The notes under the pieces: model-generated
The model's input: only the letters and a program-made list of their open reading frames with translations
Database searches by the model: none
What the model was told of the DNA's origin: nothing
Made by a program: the position numbers and the translations under genes
Shown here: in pieces, positions 25,681 through 32,762 of the stretch
How positions within the stretch are numbered: the first letter of the stretch is position 1
Layout of the letters: each line of letters opens with the position of its first letter
Origin: DATAFF01 sp036257595
GTDB lineage: Bacteria; Pseudomonadota; Alphaproteobacteria; Rhizobiales; Aestuariivirgaceae
Assembly: GCA_036257595.1 (NCBI GenBank)
Contig: DATAFF010000031.1
Coordinates: 1 to 52,488 of the forward strand
DNA: 52,488 nt
Reading direction: 5' to 3'

Positions 25681-26856
25681 ATGAAGTTGGCAAAGAACAT
25701 GCAGATCGCCTTGGAACTCACTCGTGCAGGCGATCTCGCCGGAGCAACTCGAGCGATCCGAAACGGACTCGCAAGGTCGAACGACGGGGCGACAGACACT
25801 TCGGGGCATCCGCACACAATCGCGCCAGATCCTCAGGCATCGACTGAAGGATCGAGAGCGACGAACCCCACGGCCTTAAGGGTCGAGAATTCCGCCAGAG
25901 CTGGACGGATAGCCCGTCCCTTGCACGAAGTGATCGATGCTCTTGGCCGACTGAAACAGCGTGTATTCGACCCCGATGCTTTCTCAGGACAAACCAAGCA
26001 GCGGGTGCCGCAAATCCCGCCTGGCGCTCGCTTTGAGACGCGTTCCATCATCTCTCCGCAAGGACAGCGATTTTTCAAGCTCTATGTACCCGCGCGACCC
26101 CTCGCTGAGCCGCGCTCCCTGTTGATCATGCTGCATGGCTGCACGCAAACTCCCGAGGACTTCGCAGCGGGTACGCGAATGAATGAATTGGCAGAGCAGA
26201 ACGGGTTCATTGTCGCCTATCCGGCTCAGCCAAAGTCTGCCAATCCCTCTGCGTGCTGGAACTGGTTCAATCCACAAAATCAGACCAGAGGAAGGGGCGA
26301 AGCCGCAGTGATTGTCGCCGAGGCGCAACGCCTCATCGCTGAGTTCGGTATCGATCCGCGAAGAGTATTCGTTGCCGGCATGTCTGCCGGCGGAGCGATG
26401 GCCGCCATCGTGGCTGCCGTTTACCCCGATGCCTTCTCAGCTGTTGGTATCCACTCGGGCCTGCCATACAGGTCGGCTTCCGATGTCGTGTCCGCATTGG
26501 CGGCCATGCGAGGGAAAGGTGCGCCATCGATGCAGTCCTATGGTGAAAGCCCCTTAGTGCCGACAATCGTGTTTCACGGTTCGGCCGACCGCATCGTTCA
26601 CCCCTCAAACGGTGCAAGGATCAACGACGCTCATTTGGGCAGTCGAGAGGTTCACCAAGGAACGGCTTCCGACGGGAATGGTCGATCGTTTCAGCGCATG
26701 ATCACCCGCGATCACAACGGGCGCATCAAGGCCGAGTATTGGGTGATTGAAGGTGCCGGACATGCCTGGTCAGGTGGAAGCCCGGATGGCAGTTTTGCCG
26801 ACCCACTTGGCCCGAACGCGTCGCGCGAAATGGTAAGGTTCTTCCTCGACCGCTGA
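25681..26856 (+). CDS. PHB depolymerase-family esterase
   Basis: 391 residues from the ATG at 25681; MKLAKNMQIALELTRAGDLAGAT matches the usual opening of rhizobial members, although no clear ribosome site is seen. An alpha/beta-hydrolase domain covers residues about 130-391. The oxyanion motif is LHGCTQTPEDFA, the lipase box GMSAGG has Ser235, an Asp lies in FHGSADRIVHP, and the His in GAGHAWSGG. The CWNWFNP segment is typical of the LpqC/PHB-depolymerase group. It lacks a signal peptide, so it may act on intracellular short polyhydroxybutyrate chains or other esters. Confidence 0.85.
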   Translation: MKLAKNMQIALELTRAGDLAGATRAIRNGLARSNDGATDTSGHPHTIAPDPQASTEGSRATNPTALRVENSARAGRIARPLHEVIDALGRLKQRVFDPDAFSGQTKQRVPQIPPGARFETRSIISPQGQRFFKLYVPARPLAEPRSLLIMLHGCTQTPEDFAAGTRMNELAEQNGFIVAYPAQPKSANPSACWNWFNPQNQTRGRGEAAVIVAEAQRLIAEFGIDPRRVFVAGMSAGGAMAAIVAAVYPDAFSAVGIHSGLPYRSASDVVSALAAMRGKGAPSMQSYGESPLVPTIVFHGSADRIVHPSNGARINDAHLGSREVHQGTASDGNGRSFQRMITRDHNGRIKAEYWVIEGAGHAWSGGSPDGSFADPLGPNASREMVRFFLDR

Positions 26857-26889
26857 CGAGGTGTTGTGAGCTTCTATATTGGTTGAGGT

Positions 26890-26912
26890 AAGGGGGCGAA
26901 ACAGCCCCCCTT
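26890..26912. terminator. Hairpin between convergent genes, likely bidirectional terminator
   Basis: AAGGGGGC and GCCCCCCTT pair around a 6 nt loop (GAAACA). It lies between the esterase stop (26856) and the stop of the convergent 78-residue gene, whose stop codon touches the stem. Confidence 0.6.
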
Positions 26913-27148
26913 CAGGACGCCTCGGCGCCTTCAAACTGTTTCATGATGTTGCGGGCCAGAATATCGATCTCGCTAGGATCGAATTCGTCACCGGTGGCCA
27001 GCACGTCGGCGGCCTGCTTCCAGTCCGTCACCACTTCCCCGGTCCGCTCTTTTCCGTATTGCCAGCTGAAGGTAGCGCCTGTCGGACTGTGGGTAAGAAC
27101 GTTACCGGCCCACTCGAATTGATCTATTTCTGCTTTCAAAACGGCCAT
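26912..27148 (-). CDS. Small uncharacterised protein (78 aa)
   Basis: The ATG at 27148 gives MAVLKAEIDQFEWAG..., a beta-rich N-terminal half (HSPTGATFSWQYG) and an acidic helical end (FDPSEIDILARNIMKQFEGAE). An AGGGG element lies about 13 nt upstream. Codon bias and a terminator after the stop support a real gene. I do not recognise the family. Confidence 0.6.
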   Translation of the reverse strand: MAVLKAEIDQFEWAGNVLTHSPTGATFSWQYGKERTGEVVTDWKQAADVLATGDEFDPSEIDILARNIMKQFEGAEAS

Positions 27149-27271
27149 CTTCAGCGATTTTCCCCTTCGAATGATTGAAATCCTTGGTTCAACGCCTACA
27201 ACAATCAGGCGCACACCATTCGGTTCCACCTACAAGGAAGGAGTTCGCGGCAGCTCCGGCCCTGCCTGCCA

Positions 27272-27469
27272 TCACTTGTTGTTGTGATCGGGTCGAGACT
27301 TTGCGTCCGCCTCCTTGGCCAGTCGCAGTTCTCTCAACCGGGCTGTCTTGAAGTCCTGCGTTCGGCGTCCGAGTTGCGCGCTACTTTCTGCCGGACCCGC
27401 GCCCACCGGCGGCTTCTGGATACGCTTGAACATATCCTCGGCATGTTGGCGGGTTCTCGAAATGATCAT
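27272..27469 (-). CDS. Small uncharacterised protein with a basic RLRELRLAKEA helix (65 aa)
   Basis: The ATG at 27469 gives a 65-residue basic protein: an N-terminal FKRIQKPP element and a C-terminal helix TARLRELRLAKEADAK. The same two elements occur in the N-terminal part of the protein at 31189-31605 (FKGLQKQPE, VERLKELRMAK), so the two appear related. Short proteins of this kind are familiar as hypotheticals in Rhizobiales. Function is unknown. Confidence 0.55.
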   Translation of the reverse strand: MIISRTRQHAEDMFKRIQKPPVGAGPAESSAQLGRRTQDFKTARLRELRLAKEADAKSRPDHNNK

Positions 27470-27708
27470 CTTCACACCTGCGAATTGGCTCCTACGATGC
27501 TCCTAACGCGCGGGCGGCGAAATCGAACCAGGGGGTTAGCAATCTTGAGCCGCGTGTTCCTGACATTGGCTGTGCCTGCGCCGGTGCGACCACAATGGCC
27601 GCAAGTTGCTCCGACATAGCGGTAACTGCAAACAGAGATCTATTTGAGTCGAGGTGGCGCATCCCGCCCAAACTCAGACACAACAACAGGAAATCACCGA
27701 CGATCTGC
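27470..27708. other. Intergenic region upstream of the csp promoter
   Basis: About 240 bp with no convincing gene. A weak minus-strand frame (27492-27719) has no ribosome site or recognisable sequence. No tRNA-like fold was found. Confidence 0.5.
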
Positions 27709-27737
27709 TTGCTATTCACTCGCCGAGGGCCTAAGTA
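27709..27737 (+). promoter_or_regulatory. Predicted promoter of csp
   Basis: A -35 element TTGCTA (27709-27714) and a -10-like TAAGTA (27732-27737) are separated by 17 bp, with transcription expected to start near the ATCGACC at 27744. The same layout with an identical spacer length precedes the helicase gene. Confidence 0.5.
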
Positions 27738-27743
27738 AAACCT

Positions 27744-27882
27744 ATCGACCTTTGGCCGGACACTCGGGCCGTCATGCTTGGTATGGCCAAGCGCGCGTCA
27801 GACACTCTTTCCAACGATCGAAAATAGGCACCGCAGAGCATCTGCGCATGCCATCGTTTTGCCTTGTCTGAAAGGAACTTAA
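27744..27882 (+). promoter_or_regulatory. Conserved structured 5' leader of csp (cold-box-like)
   Basis: The leader shares ordered blocks with the leader at 29305: ATCGACC, TGGCCGGACA, GGCCGT, a hairpin, CCAA-GATCGAA and TGCGCAT. The hairpin here is GCTTGG/CCAAGC (27776-27781 and 27787-27792). CGTCAGA (27796-27802) resembles the E. coli cold box TGACGTACAGA with a gap. GCAGA...TCTGC is a further small stem. It is probably an RNA element controlling expression with temperature; that function is inference. Confidence 0.65.
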
Positions 27883-28092
27883 ATGAGCAAGGGCACAGTG
27901 AAATTCTTCAATGGCCAAAAGGGTTTTGGGTTTATCCAGCCCGAGGACGGTGGTCCCGACGTATTCGTCCATGCTACGGCCCTTGAACGAGCTGGCATTC
28001 AAAGCTTGTCAGAAGGCCAGAAGGTTACGTACGACACCGAAGTCGATCGTCGCAACGGAAAGACGGCTGTCAGTCAAATCCGAATAGATTGA
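27883..28092 (+). CDS. Cold-shock protein (CspA family)
   Basis: 69 residues, a single OB-fold cold-shock domain. RNA-binding motifs KGFGFI (RNP1) and VFVHA (RNP2) are intact, and the protein starts with the usual MSKGTVKFFN. AAGGA lies 7 nt before the ATG. It would act as an RNA chaperone melting secondary structure. It has a long structured leader with a cold-box-like sequence and is followed by a strong hairpin and then rpsU. Confidence 0.95.
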   Translation: MSKGTVKFFNGQKGFGFIQPEDGGPDVFVHATALERAGIQSLSEGQKVTYDTEVDRRNGKTAVSQIRID

Positions 28093-28098
28093 ACCTCA

Positions 28099-28126
28099 CT
28101 CACGCGAGGTGCCCGCCTCGCGTGAG
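28099..28126 (+). terminator. Strong hairpin after csp
   Basis: A perfect 11 bp stem CTCACGCGAGG / CCTCGCGTGAG starts 6 bp after the csp stop. There is no T-run, so it may be an attenuator or an mRNA 3'-end stabiliser between csp and rpsU rather than a simple terminator. Confidence 0.6.
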
Positions 28127-28222
28127 CATTCTCTATGAGGTGAAGAACCGCCGACGGCATCCTGCGACCGGTGGGAGATTGGGATTTTTACGTCTTCCTC
28201 ACCCGCGGCGCCAAGGAACCAG

Positions 28223-28495
28223 ATGCAAGTCATCGTCAGAGACAATAACATCGATCAGGCTCTGAGAGTCCTGAAGAAAAAGATGCAACGCGAGGGGATC
28301 TTTCGCGAGATCAAAAGACGACGCGCTTACGAGAAGCCCTCTGAAAAGCGTGTCAGGGAGAAGGCCGAGTCGATCCGCCGGGCCAAGAAACAGGCTCGCA
28401 AGAAAGCTCAACGCGAAGGCTTGATTCCTTTCCCAAAGCCGCGGCCTGGAGTCGAATCAGCCAACCCGTTCCGTCGCGCGCTCGATAGAACTTGA
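28223..28495 (+). CDS. rpsU: 30S ribosomal protein S21
   Basis: 90 residues. MQVIVRDNNIDQALRVLKKKMQREGIFREIKRRRAYEKPSEKR-type core identifies bS21, with a basic C-terminal extension (AQREGLIPFPKPRPG...) of about 20 residues beyond the 70-residue E. coli protein. AAGGA lies 6-7 nt before the ATG at 28223. S21 sits near the anti-Shine-Dalgarno end of 16S rRNA and affects initiation. It follows csp on the same strand, a frequent pairing in Rhizobiales. Confidence 0.93.
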   Translation: MQVIVRDNNIDQALRVLKKKMQREGIFREIKRRRAYEKPSEKRVREKAESIRRAKKQARKKAQREGLIPFPKPRPGVESANPFRRALDRT

Positions 28496-28513
28496 AACCT
28501 CGTTCATGACAGG

Positions 28514-28762
28514 TCAGCAGCTGTCGTCGGCGGGTCGTTTCTCTTCCTTTCGAACCGCCTTCCTGATCTTGCCTGCCATAAAGGCCACAAGGTCACCTGC
28601 CGCAGCGTCCTCAAGAGCGGCGTAGGAAATACCGTGCTGCTCGGCATCAGCAACGCACATTCTTGCAGATCCCCTCGCCTCCGTGTCGTCCATGTCGTGA
28701 GTAAGGGAGGCGATATGCTCGCTCACCCATCGATCCAGGAACTCCCTTGCAGATCTTGTCAT
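28514..28762 (-). CDS. DUF768-like small protein (82 aa)
   Basis: The ATG at 28762 is preceded by GAGGTGAC. SAREFLDRWVSEHI at the start and a central DAEQHGISYAALEDAAAGDL resemble the DUF768 pattern (xxFLxxWIxxHV... GISxxEL). The last 20 residues are basic. A second protein of the same pattern is at 31649-31894. Function is unknown; the family is largely restricted to Rhizobiales. Confidence 0.65.
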   Translation of the reverse strand: MTRSAREFLDRWVSEHIASLTHDMDDTEARGSARMCVADAEQHGISYAALEDAAAGDLVAFMAGKIRKAVRKEEKRPADDSC

Positions 28763-28827
28763 GTCACCTCGTTAGTTCCGGACAAACCTGCAGCCATTAT
28801 TTTCTATTGGAATGTCACTCGGAGAAA

Positions 28828-29127
28828 TCAAGCAATTCCGCGGCACCATGGCGACTTTGAGCTCTTAGTCGATCTTGTTGCGGTCGCGGATCGCTGTGAA
28901 ACATCAGCTGTGAGAAGCGAGGGTAGAAAAGTCGAGCCTGCGGTGCGCAAAATCTGCTGAGCCTGCAGCAGTGCGGTCTGTCGGACCTCATGTTCGGGCG
29001 ATTCGCCAACCCGGAACGGGAACTGTATCGCGATCTGGAACAGCCCCTGGCCGAGATCTCCCGCCAATCCGACCTGAACCTGTTCGAGGTCTTCGTTATA
29101 GCGAAAGCTCTTGATCGAGAGATCCAT
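28828..29127 (-). CDS. Small uncharacterised protein (99 aa), beta-rich N-terminus
   Basis: The ATG at 29127 gives MDLSIKSFRYNEDLEQVQVGL, then LGQGLFQIAIQFPFRVG and HEVRQTALLQAQQILRTAG: alternating strands followed by a helix, which reads like a folded domain. The last 30 residues are Ser/Thr-rich and less protein-like, so the true end may be disturbed. No strong ribosome site. A competing plus-strand frame (28990-29187) also has good codon bias; only one is likely to be real. Confidence 0.45.
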   Translation of the reverse strand: MDLSIKSFRYNEDLEQVQVGLAGDLGQGLFQIAIQFPFRVGESPEHEVRQTALLQAQQILRTAGSTFLPSLLTADVSQRSATATRSTKSSKSPWCRGIA

Positions 29128-29270
29128 GGGCACTCAGGTTCAAAGGGGCGGGAGCGCAACCGTCTCTCGGGCGCCAGAGCCGGATAGATATGACGGTGTT
29201 TTGGAGATGGGGACGCGATAATCAAACCGCAATGGCAAATGTTCACGGGATGGAGCAAGTTGGTTTTTGC

Positions 29271-29299
29271 TTGCAATTGAGAGATCAATGACTTATCGA
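29271..29299 (+). promoter_or_regulatory. Predicted promoter of the DEAD-box helicase gene
   Basis: -35 TTGCAA (29271-29276), 17 bp spacer, -10-like TATCGA (29294-29299), followed 5 bp later by ATCGACC. This mirrors the csp promoter, including GCTTGC at the -35 position. Confidence 0.5.
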
Positions 29300-29304
29300 C
29301 AGCG

Positions 29305-29499
29305 ATCGACCATGGCCGGACAATTTGGCCGTTCTGCTCGTTTCGCTCGAGCACACGTACAGACCATCTCACCAATGATCGAATAAACGTTACGCGACGG
29401 GCGTGCGCATCGACGTAAAGGCGTTCGTGCGGCTGCCTACGGGCAGGTATCGAGTGGTTCGCCTGCTTTCGTGCCCGCAAGCTTTGAAGGAAAATCAAC
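29305..29499 (+). promoter_or_regulatory. Conserved structured 5' leader of rhlE (cold-box-like)
   Basis: The same ordered blocks as the csp leader, at nearly the same spacing. The hairpin is GCTCG/CGAGC (29336-29340 and 29348-29352), occupying the same 17 nt as in csp, with a T-A to C-G compensatory change at the fourth pair. ACGTACAGA (29355-29363) is identical to nine bases of the E. coli cold box. The last 80 nt before the start codon are specific to this gene. Confidence 0.65.
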
Positions 29500-30774
29500 T
29501 TGAACTCTTTTGAAAATCTCTCGCTTTGCCCTGCCGTCCTGAAGGCGGTTCGAGCAGAAAACTATGTCGTGCCCACACCCATTCAAGCCAAGGCCATTCC
29601 GCTTGTCCTTTCTGGGCGCGATGTCCTCGGAATAGCCAAGACTGGGACCGGCAAGACCGCTGCGTTCGCGCTCCCTATTCTCGAGCAGCTCATCACCCGT
29701 CAAACATCGGCGCGACCTCGTCTCCCCTGCGCCCTGATCCTGGCGCCGACGCGCGAGCTTGCGAATCAGATCGCTGGCGACCTTCGCAATTATGGCCGTT
29801 ATTCGAAGATTTCTGCGCTCGCCGTGTATGGCGGCGTCGGAATGGGAGCGCAAATACGGGCGCTGGCCGGTGGTGTCGATATCGTTGTCGCGACACCGGG
29901 TCGGCTTATCGACCTTCTGAATCGAAAGGCTATCAGCCTGTCCAAGGTTGAAATCCTTGTTCTCGATGAGGCCGACCGCATGCTGGACATGGGCTTTATC
30001 CGGGATATACGCCACATTGCTGCATGCCTTCCGAAGAAGCGTCAAAACCTCTTTTTCTCCGCCACCATGCCGCGCGAGATCGAGCGCCTGGTGTCTGATC
30101 TCCTGATCAATCCTGCGAAGGTCGAGGTCACGCCTGCCGCATCAACGGTCGAGCTGATTCACCAGCAGGTCTTGTATGTCGGCACCTCCGGAAAGGTGGC
30201 GGCGCTCGCAGCCCTGCTCGATCCCGGCAGCTATTCGCGCGCGCTCGTGTTCGCGCGTACGAAGCACGGTGCGGATCGGCTCGCGAAGCAGATGGCCCGG
30301 CTCGGATTTCAAGTCGGGGTGCTTCATGGCAACAAGTCCCAGAAACAGCGCGAGACCACATTGGAGGGCTTCCGGCTCGGTCGCACCCAAATTCTCGTGG
30401 CGACCGACATTGCGGCTCGCGGCATCGACATTGATGACATCTCACACGTCATCAATTTCGACGTGCCGAATGTAGCAGAGACCTACGTCCATCGAATTGG
30501 CCGCACCGCAAGAGCTGGTGCTGCAGGGCTTGCGATTACTCTCTGCAGCGCCGAGGAGAAGCAGCATTTGCGCGGCATCGAACGGCTGACAGGAACGAGC
30601 TTGTCGATCATTGAGTTGAGTGGCGCAACTGCGGTGAATATTCGCGAGGATCTCTCGGCAAAGAGGATGACCTACACCCGCAGGCCGCAGACCCCGAGAA
30701 AGCGACGCGGGAACAATCGGCTGGCGCACGCAAACACGCCGAGTCGCGCATCGTATCACCGCAAGGTCTCATAG
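29500..30774 (+). CDS. rhlE: DEAD-box RNA helicase (RhlE type)
   Basis: 424 residues from a TTG at 29500, nine bases after GAAGG; no ATG fits. Motifs in order: Q motif (YVVPTPIQAKAIP), I AKTGTGKTAAF, Ia PTRELANQI, Ib TPGRL, II DEAD, III SAT, IV VFARTKHGADRL, V TDIAARGIDI, VI HRIGRTARAG. A basic C-terminal tail (RRPQTPRKRRGNNR) follows, as in RhlE. It unwinds short RNA duplexes and often matters in the cold. The promoter and leader match those of csp. Confidence 0.94.
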   Translation: MNSFENLSLCPAVLKAVRAENYVVPTPIQAKAIPLVLSGRDVLGIAKTGTGKTAAFALPILEQLITRQTSARPRLPCALILAPTRELANQIAGDLRNYGRYSKISALAVYGGVGMGAQIRALAGGVDIVVATPGRLIDLLNRKAISLSKVEILVLDEADRMLDMGFIRDIRHIAACLPKKRQNLFFSATMPREIERLVSDLLINPAKVEVTPAASTVELIHQQVLYVGTSGKVAALAALLDPGSYSRALVFARTKHGADRLAKQMARLGFQVGVLHGNKSQKQRETTLEGFRLGRTQILVATDIAARGIDIDDISHVINFDVPNVAETYVHRIGRTARAGAAGLAITLCSAEEKQHLRGIERLTGTSLSIIELSGATAVNIREDLSAKRMTYTRRPQTPRKRRGNNRLAHANTPSRASYHRKVS

Positions 30775-30804
30775 GCGGTCAGAGCAAGTTAGAAGGTGCT
30801 GCCG

Positions 30805-31116
30805 ATGGTCGACAAGACGACAAATCTGGATGATCATCGCGGCATGATGGCACAACGAGCGACCGAGCTACGTCGCCTTCGTGCCGAGGTGGAAGCCGAC
30901 CAGGCTGCTTTGCGTGCCAGGCAGCAAGAGTTGGAAATCCTCCTCGCGGCAGCTCCGGCCAGCAATTGGGCAGAGGCGGTCGAAAAGGCGCGCTATCTGC
31001 TCGATCTCTTCTCTCAAACTGCCGAAGGCGACGACCCTCAACGTCGTATGCTGATCGACAGGGTCATGGCGGATTTCGAGTTCCTTCTCAGTGAATCCGG
31101 CCCGGCAGAAACGTGA
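30805..31116 (+). CDS. Uncharacterised coiled-coil protein (103 aa)
   Basis: The ATG at 30805 is preceded by AGAAGG. The middle is a charged heptad-like helix (RATELRRLRAEVEADQAALRARQQELE), then a second helical part (WAEAVEKARYLLDLFSQTAEGDDPQRRMLIDRVMADFEFLL). It starts 30 bp after rhlE and is probably co-transcribed. Function is unknown; similar short hypotheticals occur in Rhizobiales. Confidence 0.7.
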   Translation: MVDKTTNLDDHRGMMAQRATELRRLRAEVEADQAALRARQQELEILLAAAPASNWAEAVEKARYLLDLFSQTAEGDDPQRRMLIDRVMADFEFLLSESGPAET

Positions 31117-31188
31117 CGTAGCAGCTTCGGATAAAGTGCAGCCGGCTTGCGGTCGCCTGGTACCGCCGCCCCCCTAAGGATAATCGCA

Positions 31189-31605
31189 ATGGTTCGTTCG
31201 ACATCCCGTGAAGATGGAGAAGCAGCTTTCAAGGGGCTGCAAAAGCAGCCAGAGACGGGTTCCGAGGCGTCCGCTGATGCCGGTGAGGATCTTCGGTCGA
31301 AGGTGGAGAGGCTCAAGGAACTTCGCATGGCAAAGACGACTAATGATGAGGACGGTGGGGCGCCGGAACAACCGGTTGACCTGTTCATGTTCAAATCTCA
31401 GTCGAGACAGGGTTTGCATGCATTCACCGGAGATCGTGCCGGAGAGCAGCTGCCACGTCGGTTCCGCCCCTGGCAGGCGCAAGGAATGATCGACAGAAAC
31501 CAGGCTCCGCCACACGCGTTATCGCGGTCCGCGATCGAGCGGTCGATCCGCGATAACGGATTTCAGCTCTGGCGGATCCGCGGTCAGTCCGCGCCGAAGG
31601 AATGA
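31189..31605 (+). CDS. Uncharacterised two-part protein (138 aa)
   Basis: The ATG at 31189 lies 8-9 nt after CTAAGGA. Residues 1-60 resemble the small protein at 27272-27469 (AAFKGLQKQPE, VERLKELRMAK). Residues about 65-138 form a separate module (FKSQSRQGLHAFTGDRAGEQLPRRFRPW, APPHALSRSAIERSIRDNGFQLWRI) that looks like a small alpha/beta domain. I know these as separate short hypotheticals in Rhizobiales but assign no function. A perfect 11 bp inverted repeat lies in the 3' part. Confidence 0.65.
   Translation: MVRSTSREDGEAAFKGLQKQPETGSEASADAGEDLRSKVERLKELRMAKTTNDEDGGAPEQPVDLFMFKSQSRQGLHAFTGDRAGEQLPRRFRPWQAQGMIDRNQAPPHALSRSAIERSIRDNGFQLWRIRGQSAPKE
31517..31558. repeat. Perfect 11 bp inverted repeat inside a coding region
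   Basis: CGTTATCGCGG (31517-31527) and CCGCGATAACG (31548-31558) are exact reverse complements around a 20 nt spacer. They encode ALSRS and RDNG parts of the protein at 31189-31605. Confidence 0.7.
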
Positions 31606-31648
31606 AAGTCGCTACGGGCGCGGTTCATCCCGTCTGATCTCGCTGATT

Positions 31649-31894
31649 TTAGTCGCTTTCATATTGCGATCTCATGGCATCGTGCTCAGCAGCTTCATCC
31701 AGCGCCTGCAGCATATAAGTTCCGAGGTCTCCGCAAGCAGAGGCCAGTTCCGCTTCGGAAATGCCCTGTTCTTGTGCGGATCGTCGACAGGCTTTCGCGA
31801 GCCGCTCGCCTTCGTCCAGTTTTCGCGCAGGTGACACATGCGATACGTGAGTCGCTATCCAACCACGCAAATAGTCTGCGGCGCGTCGGCTCAT
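31649..31894 (-). CDS. DUF768-like small protein (81 aa), second copy
   Basis: The ATG at 31894 follows an AGAGGA site. RAADYLRGWIATHV, then RLAKACRRSAQEQGISEAELASACGDLGTYM fits the DUF768 pattern and parallels the protein at 28514-28762. Length is nearly the same; no membrane segment. Function is unknown. Confidence 0.7.
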   Translation of the reverse strand: MSRRAADYLRGWIATHVSHVSPARKLDEGERLAKACRRSAQEQGISEAELASACGDLGTYMLQALDEAAEHDAMRSQYESD

Positions 31895-31986
31895 TGCCTG
31901 GGGTCCTCTTGCAATTCAATACAGTGCCGCCAAAGAGGTCGGTTCGCAGCGTCGAGTGGCCCCTTCTCTCGAGCCTGGTCGTTGTT

Positions 31987-32454
31987 TCAGCGTCCAGCCT
32001 TTTCGATCACCGTTCTGACGAAGTCGAGAACAACCTGCTGCATCAGTTCAAATGCCACCTGCTCGGCAGCGACCTTTCGCTCCCAGGGCTCGTGCCGTCG
32101 AGCGCCCTTGATGGTAGCCGCAAACTGAGCTCCCCCGGTTCTGTCGATGTTCAAAGAGGCGCATCCTGCTTCACGACCATCGCGCGCAACACGAATGTGC
32201 ATGGCATCCAGAAACGATGTGCCAACCTGGCCGTCCTCCAAGTTGACTTCGATGCCGCCCGGTTTGAAGGCCTGGTTGAGTGTTGAGGCGGCGTCAAGGA
32301 GTTGCGTCTTCGTTGACGCCCAACGCTTCGCCACCAATTTCTTAAATTCTTCCTCGGCCTGGGCCTTTTCTGCCTTTTCGCGCACTGCGGCCTGTGCGGT
32401 CAGATCCTGGCGATGCTTTATGGCGAGTATGTCGGCGATCAGCTGTTCTGTCAT
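31987..32454 (-). CDS. Uncharacterised protein (155 aa)
   Basis: The ATG at 32454 lies about 10 nt after GGGAGATAGG. The N-terminal 60 residues are helical and charged (AAVREKAEKAQAEEEFKKLVAKRW). The rest is alpha/beta (GIEVNLEDGQVGTSFLDAMHIRVARDGREAGCASLNIDRTGGAQFAATIKG), ending in a hydrophobic helix (EQVAFELMQQVVLDFVRTVIEKAG). I do not recognise a family. Codon bias supports a real gene. Confidence 0.65.
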   Translation of the reverse strand: MTEQLIADILAIKHRQDLTAQAAVREKAEKAQAEEEFKKLVAKRWASTKTQLLDAASTLNQAFKPGGIEVNLEDGQVGTSFLDAMHIRVARDGREAGCASLNIDRTGGAQFAATIKGARRHEPWERKVAAEQVAFELMQQVVLDFVRTVIEKAGR

Positions 32455-32762
32455 TTTGGTCGACCTATCTCCCAACTTTGCCGAATGCTGGATCAACCCT
32501 AGGCGAGTGGACCCCCGATAGCCATGTGAATGTTCGGACTATGCCGCCTTCTTTCCGGAGCAGTCTTGCATGATCAATTGGAGCTTGATGTGAATTAAGG
32601 TCAAAGCACAAATGAAGCGTCTCGATCTTCCGCTGATGACAAATATGGCGCACATCCATCTAATCGTGCGTTTTCGGCACAATTTGCTGGTAATCCTTAT
32701 CGATCTGTGAATTGCTCAAAGTGACCTGCGTGACTATCCGTTACAGCAAGGAAAGCCTTGTC
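32455..32762. other. Intergenic region upstream of the desaturase
   Basis: About 300 bp, divergent promoter region. The shared cold-type leader blocks seen before csp and rhlE are absent. A minus-strand frame at 32465-32659 is not convincing. Confidence 0.5.

Noticed and set aside
25681..26856. Secreted PHB depolymerase
   Set aside because: No signal peptide is visible at any plausible start; only the hydrolase family is supported.
27492..27719. Minus-strand 75-residue frame upstream of csp
   Set aside because: Weak start context and overlaps the predicted csp promoter.
28815..29498. 227-residue minus-strand frame across the rhlE leader
   Set aside because: Composition is Arg/Ser/Pro-rich without a folded pattern, and it would cover the conserved leader and promoter of rhlE.
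32465..32659. Minus-strand 64-residue frame upstream of the desaturase
   Set aside because: No ribosome site, no recognisable pattern; lies in a divergent promoter region.
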